DNA of 9,678 nucleotides from Gammaproteobacteria bacterium. Lineage in GTDB: Bacteria; Pseudomonadota; Gammaproteobacteria; Steroidobacterales; Steroidobacteraceae. The stretch covers positions 518-10,195 of the forward strand of contig PMMB01000070.1 in assembly GCA_003165495.1 (NCBI GenBank), read 5' to 3'. Numbering within the stretch: the first letter of the stretch is position 1; each line of letters opens with the position of its first letter. This document shows, piece by piece, positions 7,806-9,678 of this stretch. Both the position numbers and the translations under genes were made by a program. The notes beneath the pieces were generated by a model. That model had not been told where the DNA came from and did not search any database. It saw nothing but the letters and a program-made list of their open reading frames with translations.

Positions 7806-7867
7806 CCGCTTTGTCCGCACGGCTCGACACCGGCAATCGCGATGCATTCGGCGAGCTGACTATTCAT
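7802..7867 (-). CDS. Possible 21-residue leader or coupling ORF upstream of the aminotransferase
   Basis: A 22-codon ORF (stop included) starts at the ATG 7865-7867 and begins MNSQLAECIA. It has by far the best ribosome binding site in this interval (AAGGGG, 6 nt away). Its TGA overlaps the aminotransferase ATG as ATGA. The aminotransferase has no comparable site of its own, so ribosomes may load on this ORF and reinitiate. I recognise no homologue. It may be a genuine small peptide, a translational coupler, or the start of a frame lost by an old deletion or frameshift. Seen: the ORF, its ribosome binding site and the overlap. Inferred: that it is translated. Confidence 0.35.
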   Translation of the reverse strand: MNSQLAECIAIAGVEPCGQSG

Positions 7868-7910
7868 CGGTTTCCCCTTACGCGTTGCCAGCGGTGGCCA
7901 GCGCGGCAGA
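7868..7910 (-). promoter_or_regulatory. Spacer after potI with strong Shine-Dalgarno and possible hairpin
   Basis: These 43 bp form the only real gap within the minus-strand cluster. They contain AAGGGG (7874-7879), placed for the small ORF start. A weak imperfect hairpin is possible: GCCA/TGGC (7887-7890 with 7895-7898) inside CGCG/CGCG (7881-7884 with 7902-7905). No T-run follows, so it is not a classical terminator and transcription probably continues into the aminotransferase. Confidence 0.35.
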
Positions 7911-8738
7911 CTAGGCCGCGGCCTTGTCCAGTTTTGCCATCCGGGCCATCCACAGACTCACGCCGACGATCATCATGGTCACGACCGTGATGGTGATGGT
8001 CGCGAGCACGTTGATTTCAGGACTGACGCCGAGGCGCACTTTCGAGAACACCACCATCGGCAAGGTGCTGCTGCCCGGTCCCGACGTGAAACTCGAGATC
8101 ACCAGATCGTCCCACGACAGAGTGAAGGCCAGCAACCATCCCGATAAAATAGCCGGGAAAATGATGGGCAGCGTAATGACGAAGAATACCTTGAGCGGCC
8201 GAGCACCCAGATCCATGGCGGCTTCCTCGAGCGCCGTATCGAAAGTCGCCAGACGCGAGTTCACGATCACCGTGACATAGGCCATCGAAAACGTCATGTG
8301 GCCGATGGTCATGGTGGTGATGCCGCGTCCCGCGGGCCACCCGATCAACTGTTCCAGGGCGACGAACAGCAATAGCAGCGACAGTCCGGTGATGACTTCG
8401 GGCATGACCAACGGCGCCGTGGTCATGGCGTTGAGCGTGAAACGTCCCCTGAATTGACTGAACCGCGCCAATCCGAAGCCGGCCAGCGTGCCGAGGATCA
8501 CCGAGCCCGAGGCGTTGATGACGGCGACTTTGAGGGAAATCCAGGCGGCATCGAGTATCTCCTCGTTGTTGAGCAGCGAGTGGTACCACTTGAGCGTCGG
8601 CGAATTGGCCGCATCCCACACCGTCACCAACTTCGATGCATTGAATGAAAATACCACCATGGACAGGATTGGGATGTAAAGAAAAGCGAAACCGAATCCG
8701 AGGCAAGTCAAGATGAAGTACGAGCTTTTATAGTTCAT
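7911..8738 (-). CDS. potI: Polyamine (putrescine-type) ABC transporter permease PotI
   Basis: Encodes 275 residues of inner-membrane permease with about six hydrophobic helices. It carries the EAA loop EEAAMDLGARPLKVFFVITL (171-190), which continues into a PIIFPAILSG tail and docks on the ATPase. Long stretches recall E. coli PotI: FNASKLVTVW (32-41), VITGLSLLLLFVAL (115-128) and LSGWLLAFTLSWDDLVISSF (198-217). With PotH it forms the translocation channel of a PotFGHI-type importer; the PotF binding protein is not in this window. The ATG at 8736-8738 overlaps the potH stop as ATGA. A longer start at 8780 would add 14 residues overlapping potH and is unlikely. Putrescine specificity is inferred from similarity and not proven; related Pot permeases carry spermidine or other amines. 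Confidence 0.92.
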   Translation of the reverse strand: MNYKSSYFILTCLGFGFAFLYIPILSMVVFSFNASKLVTVWDAANSPTLKWYHSLLNNEEILDAAWISLKVAVINASGSVILGTLAGFGLARFSQFRGRFTLNAMTTAPLVMPEVITGLSLLLLFVALEQLIGWPAGRGITTMTIGHMTFSMAYVTVIVNSRLATFDTALEEAAMDLGARPLKVFFVITLPIIFPAILSGWLLAFTLSWDDLVISSFTSGPGSSTLPMVVFSKVRLGVSPEINVLATITITVVTMMIVGVSLWMARMAKLDKAAA

Positions 8739-9649
8739 CGGGCACCCGCCGATTCGCGCGCCTGCACGCTCTGGTACCACATCATGAAGGGCACCAAGAG
8801 AATGAGCAGCAGAATCGCCACCGCGCTCGCCACCGGCCAGGCGCGGTTGGAGAAAAACTCGTCCCAGAGCACGCGTCCGATCATCAACGCGTTGGGACCG
8901 CCGAGCAGCGCCGGGATGACGAACTCGCCCACCGCCGGAATGAACACCAGCATGGAGCCTGCCAAGACCCCATTGCGCGATAACGGCAGAGTGATCTTAT
9001 AAAACGCCTGCCAGGGGCGGCACCCCAGGTCCTCCGCGGCCTCGAGCAACTGCCAGTCCATTTTCTCGAGGTTCGCGTACAGCGGCAGAATGAAGAACGG
9101 CAGGTACGAGTAAACGATGCCGACATACATGGCGAATGGCGTATACAGCATCGTCAGTGGTTCGTGGATTACCCCGAGCCAGATCAAAATATTGTTGATC
9201 ACGCCGTTGGCTTTCAACAGACCGATCCAGGCATAGACTCGCAGCAGCAACGAGGTCCAAAACGGCAGGATGACCAGCAATAAAAGCACGTTGCGAGTCG
9301 CCGGTTTGGCGCGCGCGATGCCGTAGGCCATGGGATAACCCACGAGCAGGCACAGCACCGTCGAGATGAACGCGACTTTGATCGAGTTCAAAAACGCGTT
9401 GATATACAGGCTATCGGTGAACAGAAATGCGTAGTTATTGAAATTGACTTTAATGGCGAGAGAATTCTTGCCGACCCACTCCAGCAAGGGTTTATACGGC
9501 GGTATCGCGAGGTCGATGTCCGAGAATGATATTTTCAGGACAATGATGAAGGGGACGACGAAGAACAACAGCAGCCACAGATACGGGAGCGTCACGACGA
9601 GGCCGCGGCCCGTCACGCCGAATCGCCGCAAATATCCGGCTGTCCTCAT
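8735..9649 (-). CDS. potH: Polyamine (putrescine-type) ABC transporter permease PotH
   Basis: Encodes 304 residues, an inner-membrane permease with a first helix at about 18-40 and roughly five more. The EAA loop is LLEAAEDLGCRPWQAFYKIT (201-220), which continues LPLSRNGVLAG. Segments such as NVLLLLVILPFWTSLLLRVYA (120-140 region), MLVFIPAVGEFVIPALLGGP (233-252) and WPVASAVAI (271-279) closely match E. coli PotH. It pairs with PotI to import polyamines using the PotG ATPase. The start at 9647-9649 is fixed by an in-frame TGA at 9662-9664 and by a membrane-permease N-terminus of normal length, somewhat shorter than the E. coli protein. It begins 4 bp after the putative potG stop and overlaps potI by 4 bp. 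No promoter is visible, so it is probably transcribed from upstream of the window. Confidence 0.93.
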   Translation of the reverse strand: MRTAGYLRRFGVTGRGLVVTLPYLWLLLFFVVPFIIVLKISFSDIDLAIPPYKPLLEWVGKNSLAIKVNFNNYAFLFTDSLYINAFLNSIKVAFISTVLCLLVGYPMAYGIARAKPATRNVLLLLVILPFWTSLLLRVYAWIGLLKANGVINNILIWLGVIHEPLTMLYTPFAMYVGIVYSYLPFFILPLYANLEKMDWQLLEAAEDLGCRPWQAFYKITLPLSRNGVLAGSMLVFIPAVGEFVIPALLGGPNALMIGRVLWDEFFSNRAWPVASAVAILLLILLVPFMMWYQSVQARESAGAR

Positions 9650-9653
9650 GGAG

Positions 9654-9678
9654 CTAACGGGTCACCACCACCGGACTG
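9654..9678 (-). CDS. potG: C-terminal codons of a probable PotG-like ABC ATPase
   Basis: At the right edge one minus-strand frame reads SPVVVTR and stops at TAG (9654-9656), 4 bp before potH. The short tail resembles the C-terminal strand of polyamine transporter ATPases (an SPE/SPD..VVLTR-like ending), and potG directly precedes potH in PotFGHI operons. Seven codons are too few for recognition by sequence alone; the call rests mainly on gene order. Confidence 0.5.

Noticed and set aside
7345..7836. 163-codon minus-strand ORF in another frame of the aminotransferase
   Set aside because: The aminotransferase frame holds all the PLP motifs. This frame is Arg-rich and low in hydrophobic pattern, typical of a shifted reading.
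7806..7847. N-terminal extension of the aminotransferase from the ATG at 7847
   Set aside because: The 14 added residues are Cys/Arg-rich and unlike the family. No ribosome binding site is placed for this ATG, and the small ORF with a strong site overlaps the region in another frame.
8739..8780. Longer start of potI at 8780
   Set aside because: The extra 14 residues lie wholly within the potH coding end and do not match PotI N-termini. The ATGA overlap at 8738 is the standard arrangement.

Overview
The window looks like chromosomal DNA from a GC-rich member of the Pseudomonadota, most likely a gammaproteobacterium. This is inferred from PotH/PotI-type permeases very close to the enterobacterial form, a giant DUF3683-type FAD/Fe-S oxidoreductase, and codons rich in third-position G and C. 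A Steroidobacter/Nevskiales-like source is possible because secreted S10 peptidases occur there, but this is a guess. Almost every base is coding. There is no stretch over 300 bases without a gene, and I see no rRNA, tRNA, CRISPR array or insertion sequence.

Left part (1-4224): two divergent genes share a 94-bp intergenic region. On the minus strand is the N-terminal end of a Cys/Met-metabolism PLP enzyme, cut by the window edge. On the plus strand is a 1300-residue redox protein. It joins a DUF3683 N-terminus, a GlcD/D-2-hydroxyglutarate-dehydrogenase-like FAD module, two [4Fe-4S] motifs and two CCG domains, so one chain does what separate FAD and Fe-S subunits do in glycolate or D-lactate oxidases. 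The intergenic region carries a near-perfect inverted pair, TTACACGATA and TATTGTGTAA, one copy close to each start codon.

Right part (4239-9678): a compact minus-strand gene cluster, probably one operon, read from right to left. It holds the last codons of a probable PotG ATPase, then potH and potI (polyamine ABC permeases), a possible 21-residue leader ORF, a class I/II aminotransferase, a secreted S10 serine carboxypeptidase and a secreted SGNH/GDSL hydrolase. Most junctions are 4-bp ATGA overlaps or gaps of 1 to 4 bp, which implies translational coupling. The cluster ends tail to tail with the redox gene, with only 14 bp between the two stop codons.

Working model (inference): the two exported hydrolases release small products outside the cytoplasm, the Pot-type transporter imports an amine or amino-acid-like compound, and the aminotransferase processes it. 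The aminotransferase keeps the Arg that normally binds an alpha-carboxylate, so an amino acid is a likelier substrate than a free diamine. The least expected local features are the leader-type small ORF in front of the aminotransferase and the coupling of a polyamine importer to two secreted hydrolases.
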